A DNA stretch of 42,057 nucleotides from Aquimarina muelleri DSM 19832 (lineage in GTDB: Bacteria > Bacteroidota > Bacteroidia > Flavobacteriales > Flavobacteriaceae): NCBI RefSeq assembly GCF_000430665.1, contig NZ_AUML01000041.1, positions 1 to 42,057 of the forward strand, in the 5' to 3' direction. Shown here piece after piece: positions 25,446 through 33,112 of the stretch (positions within the stretch are counted from its first letter, which is position 1; each line of letters begins with the position of its first letter). The position numbers were made by a program, and so were the translations under genes. A model generated the notes under the pieces. The model was not told where the DNA came from and ran no database searches. It worked only from the letters and a program-made list of their open reading frames with translations.

Positions 25446-26264
25446 TTAAACAGTCAACAGCTCTTGTCTAAAAGCATCTTCTTCATCAGACTCTATACCC
25501 AAAGCTTTGTATATATATTTAAAAGTAGATAAGATTTCTGGTTTGCCATCTACGATTGCAACATCATGTTCAAAATGGGCACTTGGTTTACCATCATTAG
25601 TTAATATAGTCCAGCCGTCCCGTAATTGTTTAATACGGTGCGTACCCATATTGGTCATTGGTTCTATAGCAACGACCATTCCTTCTATAAATTTTTTTCC
25701 TTTTCCGCGACGCCCATAATTTGGCATTTCAGGGTCTTCATGCATTTTTCTGCCAAGTCCGTGACCTACTAATTCTCTAACTACCCCATAACCTGCGTCT
25801 TCTGTAAATTGTTGAATGGCATATCCAACATCTCCAACGCGGTTTCCTAATTTAAACTCAGCAATACCAATGTATAAGGATTCTTTGGTTACCTTAAGTA
25901 ATTGTTTTACTTCTTCAGAAACTTCTCCTACCGGAAAAGTATAGGCATGATCTCCATAAAAATCATTTTTAATAGCACCGCAGTCAATAGATATAATATC
26001 TCCTTCTACTAATGGAGTATTATTAGGAATACCATGAACTACTTGAGCATTCGGACTCATGCACAGTGTATTTGGAAAATCATACAAACCTAAAAAACCA
26101 GGGATTGCGCCATGATCTCTAATAAATTCTTCGGCAAGTTTATCTAAGTGTAAAGTGGTTACACCAGGTTTAACTTCGGTAGCTAACATCCCTAGTGTTT
26201 TAGAAACAACCAAAGCGCTTTCGCGCATTAATTCTATTTCTTCGCGTGTTTTGGTAATAATCAT
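25446..26264 (-). CDS. map: type I methionine aminopeptidase
   Basis: A 272-residue enzyme that removes the initiator methionine from new proteins. The metal ligands are all present: D94 (SIDCGA), D105 (GDHAYTF), H168 (GHGLGRKMHE), E201 (AIEPM) and E232 (AHFEHD), with the substrate-site H77. Its C-terminus is about 15-20 residues longer than in E. coli (YKALGIESDEEDAFRQ), as in other Bacteroidota (family knowledge). A TAnnTTTG element lies 33 bp upstream. In this window map is not next to ribosomal protein genes. Confidence 0.96.
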   Translation of the reverse strand: MIITKTREEIELMRESALVVSKTLGMLATEVKPGVTTLHLDKLAEEFIRDHGAIPGFLGLYDFPNTLCMSPNAQVVHGIPNNTPLVEGDIISIDCGAIKNDFYGDHAYTFPVGEVSEEVKQLLKVTKESLYIGIAEFKLGNRVGDVGYAIQQFTEDAGYGVVRELVGHGLGRKMHEDPEMPNYGRRGKGKKFIEGMVVAIEPMTNMGTHRIKQLRDGWTILTNDGKPSAHFEHDVAIVDGKPEILSTFKYIYKALGIESDEEDAFRQELLTV

Positions 26265-26296
26265 AATCGTAAAAACAATACTTTGATAAAAGAAGG

Positions 26297-26304
26297 CAAA
26301 TTTA
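26297..26304 (-). promoter_or_regulatory. -7 element for map
   Basis: On the minus strand TAAATTTG, a TAnnTTTG match, 33 bp upstream of the ATG. The expected -33 TTG is not seen. Confidence 0.4.
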
Positions 26305-26405
26305 CAAAGAATAATGCTTGTTATGCAGGTGCATAGAATCTATTTTAAGATTTCGCGTTTTGATGCAAATAAGGGAGCTACAACAAGTTCTGTTTTTTTA
26401 GATAT

Positions 26406-26495
26406 GGCGTGACCACAAGGGTCGGGCTTTCTGTTTCAATTCCTCGCTCCTCCTTTGTCGGGCTGTGGGATTTACACTCCAATCCCTCACGCAAA
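26406..26495. repeat. intergenic element with GCGTGA/TCACGC ends
   Basis: A locally GC-richer block in the map-ridA gap bounded by GGCGTGACC (26406-26414) and its partial complement TCACGC (26487-26492). It holds two GTCGGGCT motifs. From memory, similar blocks (GGCGTGACC...GGGTCGGGCTTTC...CAATCCCTCACGC) are dispersed in Flavobacteriaceae genomes. It has no ORF. The rest of the 294-bp gap shows nothing else besides the map promoter. Confidence 0.45.
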
Positions 26496-26558
26496 TCTTT
26501 ACACTCACAATAACATAAAAGAAAACTTATCGCAGGTCTAAGAAATAGCACTACTTTT

Positions 26559-27020
26559 TTATATCGTTTTTATAGTAAAAGAAGTGGTTAGACCAACGCT
26601 AAAATTTCTTGGGAGTTTATCCACTCCAAAAATAGCTCTGGAGTGTGTGCCTTTTTCACCTAATATATCAAGAAATAAATCAGAAGCTCCATTTACTACA
26701 GTAGGAGAATCATCCCAGCTAGTACCAGATTGAAAGTATGCATCTATATGGTTAAGCCCTATGATAGTATCAAAACCAATTTTTTTATCTATTTGTGCAA
26801 GAACATTTATAGCGCATAATCGCATAGCTTCATAACCATCCTCTGTAGTAATAGAATCGCCTAATCTGCCTTGATATAAATATTCTCCATTTATTATAGG
26901 AAATTGAATAGCTACATATGCTATAGTGCTTCTAATATTTACAGAAGTATAAGATCCCCCTGGAGTAGAAACTTCGGGTAATTCAATATTGAGTTCTTTT
27001 AGTTTTTGATGTGGTGTCAT
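26559..27020 (-). CDS. RidA/YjgF-family protein
   Basis: A 153-residue single-domain member of the Rid superfamily, in the longer (about 150 residues) subgroup rather than the 128-residue archetypal RidA. Visible blocks are LPEVSTPGGSYTSVNIRSTIAYVAIQFPI (with the early strand), YLYQGRLGDSITTEDGYEAMRLCAINVLAQI, and HSRAIFGVDKLPRNFSVGLTTSF. RidA proper hydrolyses reactive imines using an Arg near residue 105; the R in HSRAIFGV is at a nearby place, but the local motif differs, so deaminase activity is uncertain. It lies 7 bp after the thioredoxin-like gene and is probably cotranscribed with it. Confidence 0.82.
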   Translation of the reverse strand: MTPHQKLKELNIELPEVSTPGGSYTSVNIRSTIAYVAIQFPIINGEYLYQGRLGDSITTEDGYEAMRLCAINVLAQIDKKIGFDTIIGLNHIDAYFQSGTSWDDSPTVVNGASDLFLDILGEKGTHSRAIFGVDKLPRNFSVGLTTSFTIKTI

Positions 27021-27027
27021 TTATAAT

Positions 27028-27603
27028 TTAATCTTCATAAGAATGTTTGTAAGGCGCGCCCGATACGATTGCCAATATATCTTTTTCCAGAGTTTCTTTT
27101 GCAAACTCTACATAACGGCCTAATTCTTTTCCGTTTTTGTAAAAAATAAAAGTAGGAACTCTATCTATATGTAAACCTTTTTCAAACCCCTCTGGAGTAT
27201 CTTTTTCGCGAGTTACGGTTATTAGTTCTAAGTTGGTATAATTAAACCAGGCATTATCTAATATTTTATAAAAAGCAGGAGTTTCTCTTTTGCTATCACT
27301 ACACCAAGTGCCCATAAAAGCTTTAATAGAAATATCTTTTACATACGGAGCCAGTTCTTTAACGGTAGTTTCATCTATAGTATACTCCTTATAATTTTTA
27401 GTAAACCAAGTGCCAAAAGGTTCTTGCTGCAAAGCTTTTCGATCTTGTTTCCCTACTAAGATTTCAGGGTTAGGTTTTTGAGACACGGTGTCAGAGGTTT
27501 GTGATTGGGAGTTTGTTTTTTTTGTGGTACCTGTTTTGGTAACCAAAGTACTTGCACAAGAAATGGAAAATGCGCAAAAAACAATAATAACAATCTTTTT
27601 CAT
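27028..27603 (-). CDS. thioredoxin-fold lipoprotein with a single active-site Cys
   Basis: About 191 residues from the ATG at 27603 (an ATG 12 bp earlier lies inside the interspersed repeat and is rejected). A lipoprotein signal (IVFCAFSISC) is followed by a Ser/Thr/Lys-rich linker, then a thioredoxin domain with strand KAFMGTWCSDSKRETPAF. The usual CxxC is replaced by CSDS, so only one active-site Cys remains. The cis-proline is seen in RVPTFIFYKNG. Such proteins cannot perform classical dithiol exchange and may be peroxiredoxin-like or structural. It is in a probable operon with the Rid gene. The repeat element begins 1 bp upstream of its start codon. Confidence 0.82.
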   Translation of the reverse strand: MKKIVIIVFCAFSISCASTLVTKTGTTKKTNSQSQTSDTVSQKPNPEILVGKQDRKALQQEPFGTWFTKNYKEYTIDETTVKELAPYVKDISIKAFMGTWCSDSKRETPAFYKILDNAWFNYTNLELITVTREKDTPEGFEKGLHIDRVPTFIFYKNGKELGRYVEFAKETLEKDILAIVSGAPYKHSYED

Positions 27604-27700
27604 TTTAATCCACATTGTGGAGTTTAATTCTCTAGGCTAGCCTCAAAAACAAAATATATTTTCGGAAGCATACCTCGTGAGCTTGCTCCAAGGTTATTGA
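27604..27700 (+). repeat. interspersed ~95-bp palindromic element, copy C
   Basis: Same family as 4582 and 24397: TTTAATCCACATTGTGGAGT, then TCTAGGCTAGCCTC, then AAACAAAATATATTTTCGG, then GCATACCTCGTGAGCTTGCTCC. It abuts the start codon of the thioredoxin-like gene and forms its 5' leader. Confidence 0.75.
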
Positions 27701-27812
27701 TTTTAAATAATGTTTGCGAAGCGTAAAAAACATTTTCAACGTATCAAAAAACAACTATTTTTCGACAGAATCAAAAAAGTTGGAATCACTTCTATACGAA
27801 TATACTATAAAG

Positions 27813-27846
27813 TAAACAACCTCTAATTGATGTTAGAGGTTGTTTA
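27813..27846 (-). terminator. terminator of gpmI
   Basis: A perfect 14-bp inverted repeat (TAAACAACCTCTAA / TTAGAGGTTGTTTA) with a 6-nt loop, 37 bp past the gpmI stop. It is followed on the minus strand by a weak T-rich stretch. Confidence 0.75.
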
Positions 27847-27883
27847 ACAAAATCGATAAGCTATTTTTAAAGTTAAAATAGTA

Positions 27884-29401
27884 TTATTTTAAAAGAGAAT
27901 GTTGCGTCATTGCTTCTGGTTTTTGGATTCCCATAAGATCCAGAATAGTAGGAGCAATATCTCCTAAAACGCCATCTTTTATTTCAATTTGATCGGTATC
28001 TACCAAAATAAAAGGAACTGGATTGGTAGTATGTGCTGTATTGGGAGTTCCATCTGGATTAATCATAGTTTCGCAATTACCGTGATCAGCAATCAAAAGG
28101 GTAGAATAGTTATTGCCTAAGCCAGTTGTTATTACATCTTTCACACAGGTATCTACTACTTCACAAGCCTTAATAGCAGCTTCCATTACTCCTGTGTGTC
28201 CTACCATATCTCCGTTTGCAAAATTTAAACATACAAAGTCTACGTCTCCTTTTTGTAATTCAAACACTAGAGCATCTCTTAATTCATACGCACTCATTTC
28301 AGGCTTTAGGTCGTATGTGGCAACTTTTGGAGAGTTTTTTAATATTCTGGTTTCTCCTTTAAAAGGTTCTTCTTGCCCACCAGAAAAGAAAAAAGTAACA
28401 TGTGGGTATTTTTCAGTTTCTGCAATTCGGATTTGTTTTTTACCAGCCTTAGAAATTATTTCACCCAGAGTTTCTGTAATATTATCTTTATTATAGATAA
28501 CCTTTATATTTTCAAAACTTTCATCATAATTTGTCATAGTAACATAATACAAGGAGAGTTTGTGCGTGTTATATTCGTGCATATCTTTTTGAGAAAGCAT
28601 TTCGGTTAATTCCCGACCACGATCGGTTCTGAAATTAAAAAACAGAACAACATCATCTTCTTTTATGGTTGCTACCGAATTTCCGTTTTCTTGCACTAAA
28701 ATTGGTTCGATAAACTCATCGGTAACCCCAGCATCATAACTGTTTTGTATACTCTGGATAGGGTCTTCGGTTTTTTCGCCTATACCATTTACGATAAGAT
28801 CATACGCTAATTTAACACGCTCCCATCGTTTATCCCTATCCATAGCATAATATCTGCCTATTATAGAAGCTAGCTTGCCAGTAGTTTTAGACATGTGATC
28901 TTGAATGTCTTGAATATGTCCTTTTCCAGATTTAGGATCTACATCACGTCCGTCAGTAAATGCATGTAAAAAAACATTTTTTAACTGAAAAGTATTCGCG
29001 ACATCTAATATTCCTTTAATATGATTACTATGAGAATGTACTCCGCCATCACTTACTAAACCAAGAAGATGTACCTTTTTATTTTTTTCTTTAGCGTATT
29101 TAAAAGCATCTATTAATACAGATTCGTTTTTAAGCGTATTGTTTTCTATAGCTATATTAATTTTGGCTAAATCCTGATACACAATTCTACCTGCACCAAG
29201 ATTCATATGCCCAACTTCACTATTACCCATTTGTCCATCTGGTAGACCTACATTAAGCCCATCGGTACGTAGCGCGGCATTTGGGTAGTTTTTGTATAAA
29301 CTATCTATAAAAGGAGTGTTTGCATGATCTATAGCAGATACTTTAGGATCAGGAGAGGTTCCCCATCCATCTAGAATCATTAGGATTACTTTTTTATTCA
29401 T
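27884..29401 (-). CDS. gpmI: 2,3-bisphosphoglycerate-independent phosphoglycerate mutase
   Basis: A 505-residue, two-domain metalloenzyme of the alkaline-phosphatase superfamily that interconverts 3- and 2-phosphoglycerate in glycolysis. Visible residues are D11 (LMILDGWG), the phosphorylated Ser S61 (GQMGNSEVGHMNLGAGR), HAFTDGRDVDP, GRYYAMDRDKRWERV, FRTDRGRELTE, EKYPHVTFFFSGG, NFANGDMVGHTG and IADHGNCE with metal ligands. Length and order are normal. It has its own promoter with a leader hairpin and a terminator, so it is probably monocistronic. Confidence 0.97.
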   Translation of the reverse strand: MNKKVILMILDGWGTSPDPKVSAIDHANTPFIDSLYKNYPNAALRTDGLNVGLPDGQMGNSEVGHMNLGAGRIVYQDLAKINIAIENNTLKNESVLIDAFKYAKEKNKKVHLLGLVSDGGVHSHSNHIKGILDVANTFQLKNVFLHAFTDGRDVDPKSGKGHIQDIQDHMSKTTGKLASIIGRYYAMDRDKRWERVKLAYDLIVNGIGEKTEDPIQSIQNSYDAGVTDEFIEPILVQENGNSVATIKEDDVVLFFNFRTDRGRELTEMLSQKDMHEYNTHKLSLYYVTMTNYDESFENIKVIYNKDNITETLGEIISKAGKKQIRIAETEKYPHVTFFFSGGQEEPFKGETRILKNSPKVATYDLKPEMSAYELRDALVFELQKGDVDFVCLNFANGDMVGHTGVMEAAIKACEVVDTCVKDVITTGLGNNYSTLLIADHGNCETMINPDGTPNTAHTTNPVPFILVDTDQIEIKDGVLGDIAPTILDLMGIQKPEAMTQHSLLK

Positions 29402-29435
29402 AATAAACTCTTAGTTATGGTTTTTGGTTGGTTGC

Positions 29436-29460
29436 TTTTTGAAGATTATATCTTCAAAAA
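29436..29460 (-). other. hairpin in the gpmI leader
   Basis: A perfect inverted repeat TTTTTGAAGAT-TAT-ATCTTCAAAAA (11-bp arms) between the promoter and the start codon. There is no T-run after it on the minus strand, so it could affect mRNA stability rather than termination. Confidence 0.5.
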
Positions 29461-29473
29461 TTAGAAAAAGAAT

Positions 29474-29504
29474 CAAATTTACAACTTCGTAGATAAGCAG
29501 GCAA
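29474..29504 (-). promoter_or_regulatory. promoter of gpmI
   Basis: On the minus strand TTG (29504-29502), 20 bp, then TAAATTTG (29481-29474), a good match to the Bacteroidota -33/-7 pattern. The remaining part of this 313-bp gap (29505-29714) shows no other recognisable element and presumably holds the promoter of the first ankyrin gene. Confidence 0.6.
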
Positions 29505-29714
29505 AAAACATAGGTTATTACTTTGTTATTTATACTTTTTTGTAGAGTTAAGAGGGATGTTTTTTTTATGAAATTATTAACGAATTTGTATGATTAAGGT
29601 TAAAACTGAGTTATTCTTAATTCAATGTCATTTTTTATAAGAATAATGTAATTTATTTGCGCCGTCAAAATTTGATAATCATAAATCTAATATTGAACTG
29701 ATAAAGCACAAAAA

Positions 29715-30098
29715 ATGAAAAAATTATTGATTTTAATTACCTGTATGGCAGTGAGTCTGGTTTTAGCAAAAGATCCTGTAAAAGATTTAGAAACATACAA
29801 AGTTGAAAAAACAGAAGTTGTAAATGTGTCTCCATTTTGTATCTCTATAGCTAAAGGGGATTATGAAATGGTAAAAAAAATGGTTGAATTAGGTACTGAA
29901 GTAAATAAGACTTCAAAAGGGATGACTCCACTTATGTATGCTGCTCGTTATAATAGAGTAGAAATAATCAAATTATTAGTGGCTAATGGAGCGAAAATCA
30001 ATGTAAAAGATAAAAAAGGTTTTACTGCACTAAAATATGCAAAATTATCAGGAGCTGATAATGCTCAAACCTTATTATTAGAGTTAAAGAAAAAATAG
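29715..30098 (+). CDS. small secreted ankyrin-repeat protein 1
   Basis: A 127-residue protein with a signal peptide (MKKLLILITCMAVSLVLAK) and a short linker, then three ankyrin units: SPFCISIAKGDYEMVKKMVELG, the well-formed MTPLMYAARYNRVEIIKLLVANGAKIN, and GFTALKYAKLSGADNAQTLLLEL. It should be exported to the periplasm, where it would act as a protein-binding module; no catalytic domain is present. It is a close paralogue of the next gene and is followed by a strong terminator, so the two are transcribed separately. Confidence 0.85.
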   Translation: MKKLLILITCMAVSLVLAKDPVKDLETYKVEKTEVVNVSPFCISIAKGDYEMVKKMVELGTEVNKTSKGMTPLMYAARYNRVEIIKLLVANGAKINVKDKKGFTALKYAKLSGADNAQTLLLELKKK

Positions 30099-30123
30099 TA
30101 TTTAGAATTGTTTTGTACAATTT

Positions 30124-30165
30124 AAATCCGCTAAACATTATCATACCTGTTTAGCGGATTTTTTA
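30124..30165 (+). terminator. terminator of ankyrin gene 1
   Basis: A 13-bp perfect stem (AAATCCGCTAAAC / GTTTAGCGGATTT) with a 12-nt loop and a T-run, 25 bp after the stop. Confidence 0.85.
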
Positions 30166-30366
30166 ATCCTATATATTTCTAAAGAAAATATACTTGATGG
30201 TTTTTCTGTTGTTAATTTTTTATGAAGTTGAATTTTAAGGTTTTAATAGATATTTAATGCTAAAAGGTTAAAGTTGTGTTATTGTCTAAGAACTGGTGTA
30301 ACAAAATATAGTTCTAGGAAGTCATATTAAATATAAGTCAATCAAATAATATAAAATCAATCTATT

Positions 30367-30750
30367 ATGAAAAAATCAATTTTTACCATTGTAATGGTCG
30401 TATGTATTACTTCTGTAAGTTTTGCTAAAGAGTCGAACAAAAGTTTTAAAGAGGCTAATGATTATGCTATCACAGCTTATAAAACAAGTCCGTTTTGTAT
30501 GGCTATCGTAAAAGGAGATCTGGAAACTGTAAAGAAACTGATCGAACTAGGAAGTGATGTTAATGAGAAATCTGATGGGATGACTCCGCTCATGTATGCG
30601 GCACGATATAATCGTACAGATATTATTAAAATGCTTGTAGAAAAAGGAGCAAAAATTAAAACTAAAAATAGTAAAGGGTATACAGCAATGAAATTTGCAA
30701 AGCAATCGAATGCAAAAGAAGCTGTAGTGTTATTAGAAGAATTGTCCTAA
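30367..30750 (+). CDS. small secreted ankyrin-repeat protein 2
   Basis: A 127-residue paralogue of the preceding gene, the same length and repeat layout: a signal peptide (MKKSIFTIVMVVCITSVSFAK), then SPFCMAIVKGDLETVKKLIELGSDVN, MTPLMYAARYNRTDIIKMLVEKGAKI and GYTAMKFAKQSNAKEAVVLLEEL. The shared SPFC and MTPLMYAARYNR blocks show recent tandem duplication. The Cys in SPFC is kept in both, and could form an intermolecular disulphide. No partner gene is evident, and the function is unknown. Confidence 0.85.
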   Translation: MKKSIFTIVMVVCITSVSFAKESNKSFKEANDYAITAYKTSPFCMAIVKGDLETVKKLIELGSDVNEKSDGMTPLMYAARYNRTDIIKMLVEKGAKIKTKNSKGYTAMKFAKQSNAKEAVVLLEELS

Positions 30751-30771
30751 CTGTTTCAAACGAAATTTTTT

Positions 30772-30805
30772 AAAAGCCGTTAGTCTGTATAGACCAACGG
30801 CTTTT
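30772..30805. terminator. shared terminator of ankyrin gene 2 and the M48 gene
   Basis: Stem AAAAGCCGTTAGTCT / AGACCAACGGCTTTT with one mismatch and loop GTAT, ending 1 bp before the M48 stop. The A-run and T-run on the two sides allow action in both directions. Confidence 0.75.
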
Positions 30806-30806
30806 C

Positions 30807-31571
30807 TTATTTACTGTGTTCTCGTATAGCTTCTTTAATTTTTTCTATACGATTATCAGGATCAGGATGGGTGCTTTGGAATTCTGGAGTACGGTTAGAT
30901 CCACCTGCTTTTTTTAAGATTTTCATAACTCCGATCATTTCTTCTGGATTATATCCCGCATTGATCATAAATAAAACCCCTAAATCATCGCTTTCTAGCT
31001 CATCCTCGCGACCATTACCTAATAATATATTAGATCCTATACTATTTACAATATTGCCTGCATCTGCTCCAACGGAAGCTCCTGTAGATATCGTTTTCCA
31101 GAATTCATGTTCTGCTATTCTTTCGGCGGAGTGTCTGCCTAATACATGCCCAATTTCATGGCCTAATACACCTGCAACCTGATCTTCATTTTCTAATTTC
31201 GATAGTAAAGCATAGGTTATAAATACCTGTCCTCCCGGTAAAGCAAATGCATTAATAGTATTTGGATCTGCTAATAAATGAAACTCGTATTTATATGGAG
31301 TTTGTTTAGCTATACTAGAATTAACCAGTTTATTTCCTATCATATCTATATAATCTTGAAGTTTTTGATCAGGATATAAACCACCATGTTGTTGTGTCAT
31401 TTCGGGAGCGCTTTGTAATCCAATAGCAATCTCTTGATCACTTGTCATATTAATATTCTGTACTCTATCGGTATATGGATTGTGAGTTTTATTATTACAT
31501 TTTTTAAAAAAAGCAAAAGCCACAATAGCTACACCTATAAGTATTCTGATTTTTAAGCCGCTACGTCTCAT
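30807..31571 (-). CDS. M48-family metalloprotease
   Basis: A 254-residue peptidase of the M48 (Ste24/HtpX/BepA-like) group. A basic N-terminus and one membrane segment ([17 protein letters not shown], 6-22) should anchor it with the domain in the periplasm. The zinc site is HEIGH (H138, E139, H142), and the third ligand is likely E191 in DELESDDLG, the ExxxD block. The region [17 protein letters not shown] (108-124) is the conserved strand before the site. In other bacteria relatives degrade misfolded outer-membrane proteins (BepA). Upstream on the same strand is the CAP gene, but a long gap and terminator separate them. Confidence 0.88.
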   Translation of the reverse strand: MRRSGLKIRILIGVAIVAFAFFKKCNNKTHNPYTDRVQNINMTSDQEIAIGLQSAPEMTQQHGGLYPDQKLQDYIDMIGNKLVNSSIAKQTPYKYEFHLLADPNTINAFALPGGQVFITYALLSKLENEDQVAGVLGHEIGHVLGRHSAERIAEHEFWKTISTGASVGADAGNIVNSIGSNILLGNGREDELESDDLGVLFMINAGYNPEEMIGVMKILKKAGGSNRTPEFQSTHPDPDNRIEKIKEAIREHSK

Positions 31572-31697
31572 TATAAATTATAATTTAAGTTAGTAATTTA
31601 CAGAAATGATTTTAAAGTTAAAAATAAATGGTAGGAACTCTAAAAGAAAATATTAGATTATGTAATTCTTTAAAATAAGAGTTGTTTTGAAAATAAA

Positions 31698-31745
31698 AGT
31701 TGCTTACTAAAAAAAACAGATAATTGTTTTTATTAATAAGCAACT
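31698..31745 (-). terminator. terminator of the CAP-domain gene
   Basis: Arms AGTTGCTTA and TAAGCAACT (9 bp) with an extra inner AAAAAC/GTTTTT pairing, followed on the minus strand by TTTTATTTTC. It lies about 70 bp past the CAP stop. Confidence 0.6.
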
Positions 31746-31813
31746 GCTAAGGGTAGCCGTTTTTAGTTTTAAAACGGGATTAGTGCAAACTAGCGTAGTT
31801 GAGTTTACAATAG

Positions 31814-32296
31814 TTAGCGATAAAATAATTGTGTGTAATAGTATTTGCCATTTTCATCTTTTATTGCGGCAATACCAATATGTGTGTAATTTCCTTCAAT
31901 GTTTTCTCTATGACCTGCACTACTATTGAGCCAACTAGTAACGACAGATTGAGCTGATTCTTGTCCAGCAGCTACATTTTCAGCCATTCCAGTAGCATTT
32001 TCCTTTTCTTGTAATGCTTTAAATTTTTGATCTCCATTATCATGACTAATACGCCCTTTGGATATCATATATCGGGTATGATCGATAGCTAATTCTTCTG
32101 CTGTGTTGTTTTTTATCAAAGGTTTTAAACCTTTTTCAGATCGATATTCATTTACTAATTTTAGAATTTCGTCAGCAACAGAAATTTCATTAGAGTTGTT
32201 ATCATCATTAGAAATATTGTCATCATTAGAACAGGAAGATAATACAGTAGATAAGATTAGGAATGCAAATAAATATTTTACTAGATTAGTTTTCAT
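31814..32296 (-). CDS. CAP-domain (SCP/PR-1-like) lipoprotein
   Basis: A 160-residue lipoprotein. Its signal (LILSTVLSSC) is followed by an Asn/Asp-rich linker (SNDDNISNDDNNSNE) and a CAP domain over residues 43-160: ILKLVNEYRSEKGLKPL, ELAIDHTRYMISKGRISHD, ENVAAGQESAQSVVTSWLNSSAGHRENI, and HIGIAAIKDENGKYYYTQLF. The CAP cavity residues (His in DHTRYM, Glu in MAENVA, and the GHRENI His/Glu) look present. CAP proteins bind lipids, sterols or cell-wall components in other lineages; the role here is unknown. It is 56 bp downstream of the M15 peptidase gene, perhaps in one transcript with clpP and M15. Confidence 0.88.
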   Translation of the reverse strand: MKTNLVKYLFAFLILSTVLSSCSNDDNISNDDNNSNEISVADEILKLVNEYRSEKGLKPLIKNNTAEELAIDHTRYMISKGRISHDNGDQKFKALQEKENATGMAENVAAGQESAQSVVTSWLNSSAGHRENIEGNYTHIGIAAIKDENGKYYYTQLFYR

Positions 32297-32352
32297 AAAA
32301 ATGGGGTTTTTTTTACAGAATAACTAAAATAGTACATTTTTATTATATAATT

Positions 32353-33078
32353 CTAAAATAATTCTGGATTAATATCTAATATGTTATTTTTAATATATTG
32401 ATCAATAAATTTTTCAGTGAAATAATTATTACCAAGTAATTTTGCTTTATCTAATTCTTCAGTGATATTTATTTTTCGATATTCTTTTAACATAGGGATG
32501 GAAAGAGGAGCGTACGAATAGTGCCATGGTTCATATTTAAATCCTTTTCTGTCTTCTTTGTCTGTGTACACAAGAAAAAAGCCAAAAGTATTTGCATTAG
32601 CATCCATCCATTCTTTGAACTTACAAAAAGGGCCATTTTCTTCAAAATTTTTAGCTAGAAGTAGGCCTTTTGGTTGCACTGCATTGCCATCTACGATGTC
32701 TAAATCTGTACCCCAGTGATGTCTTGACGTGCCTGGGATTGTTGAGTATTCTATAATTTTGTTTATAGCTTCTATAGGGGATAGCCCCTCTGTAGTGAAT
32801 TTTTTATACTTACGCTCCCATATTCGATTTTGGTGAGCATAACTCCTATAGCTGGAAACTACTTTTATTTTAAATCCACTTTTGGATGCTGCAACTTTCA
32901 TTTTTAGAAAAGCCTCATAAGCTTCTTTTCGAAGTTTATACGAGTCTCCAAAAAGGGGAGTGTTGCTTTTTCCAATTAAATCATTTTTAGAAAATTTGGA
33001 TTGTAATATAGAAAATGAAGGTGTTAGAATCCCTAATAAACCTAAAGTGCTGATTTCTATAAAATTTCGTCTTATCAT
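32353..33078 (-). CDS. M15-family D-alanyl-D-alanine carboxypeptidase (VanY/DdpX-like)
   Basis: A 241-residue zinc carboxypeptidase cutting the D-Ala-D-Ala end of peptidoglycan precursors. The zinc site is S118-R-H120-H-W-G-T-D-L-D127 (the SxHxxGxAxD motif with D for A) and EPWHY near residue 183. The substrate region is SSYRSYAHQNRIWE (75-88). The N-terminus MIRRNFIEISTLGLLGIL has an RR pair before a hydrophobic stretch, so it could be a Tat signal rather than Sec. It lies 34 bp after clpP and before the CAP gene. This supports a cell-envelope role for the small cluster. Confidence 0.87.
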   Translation of the reverse strand: MIRRNFIEISTLGLLGILTPSFSILQSKFSKNDLIGKSNTPLFGDSYKLRKEAYEAFLKMKVAASKSGFKIKVVSSYRSYAHQNRIWERKYKKFTTEGLSPIEAINKIIEYSTIPGTSRHHWGTDLDIVDGNAVQPKGLLLAKNFEENGPFCKFKEWMDANANTFGFFLVYTDKEDRKGFKYEPWHYSYAPLSIPMLKEYRKINITEELDKAKLLGNNYFTEKFIDQYIKNNILDINPELF

Positions 33079-33112
33079 AGTTTTATATTACAATCCAAAA
33101 TGTTTTGAGATG

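Noticed and set aside
27604..27615. Upstream ATG giving an MWIK extension of the thioredoxin-like protein
   Set aside because: These codons fall in the interspersed repeat, and the next Met gives a normal lipoprotein signal.
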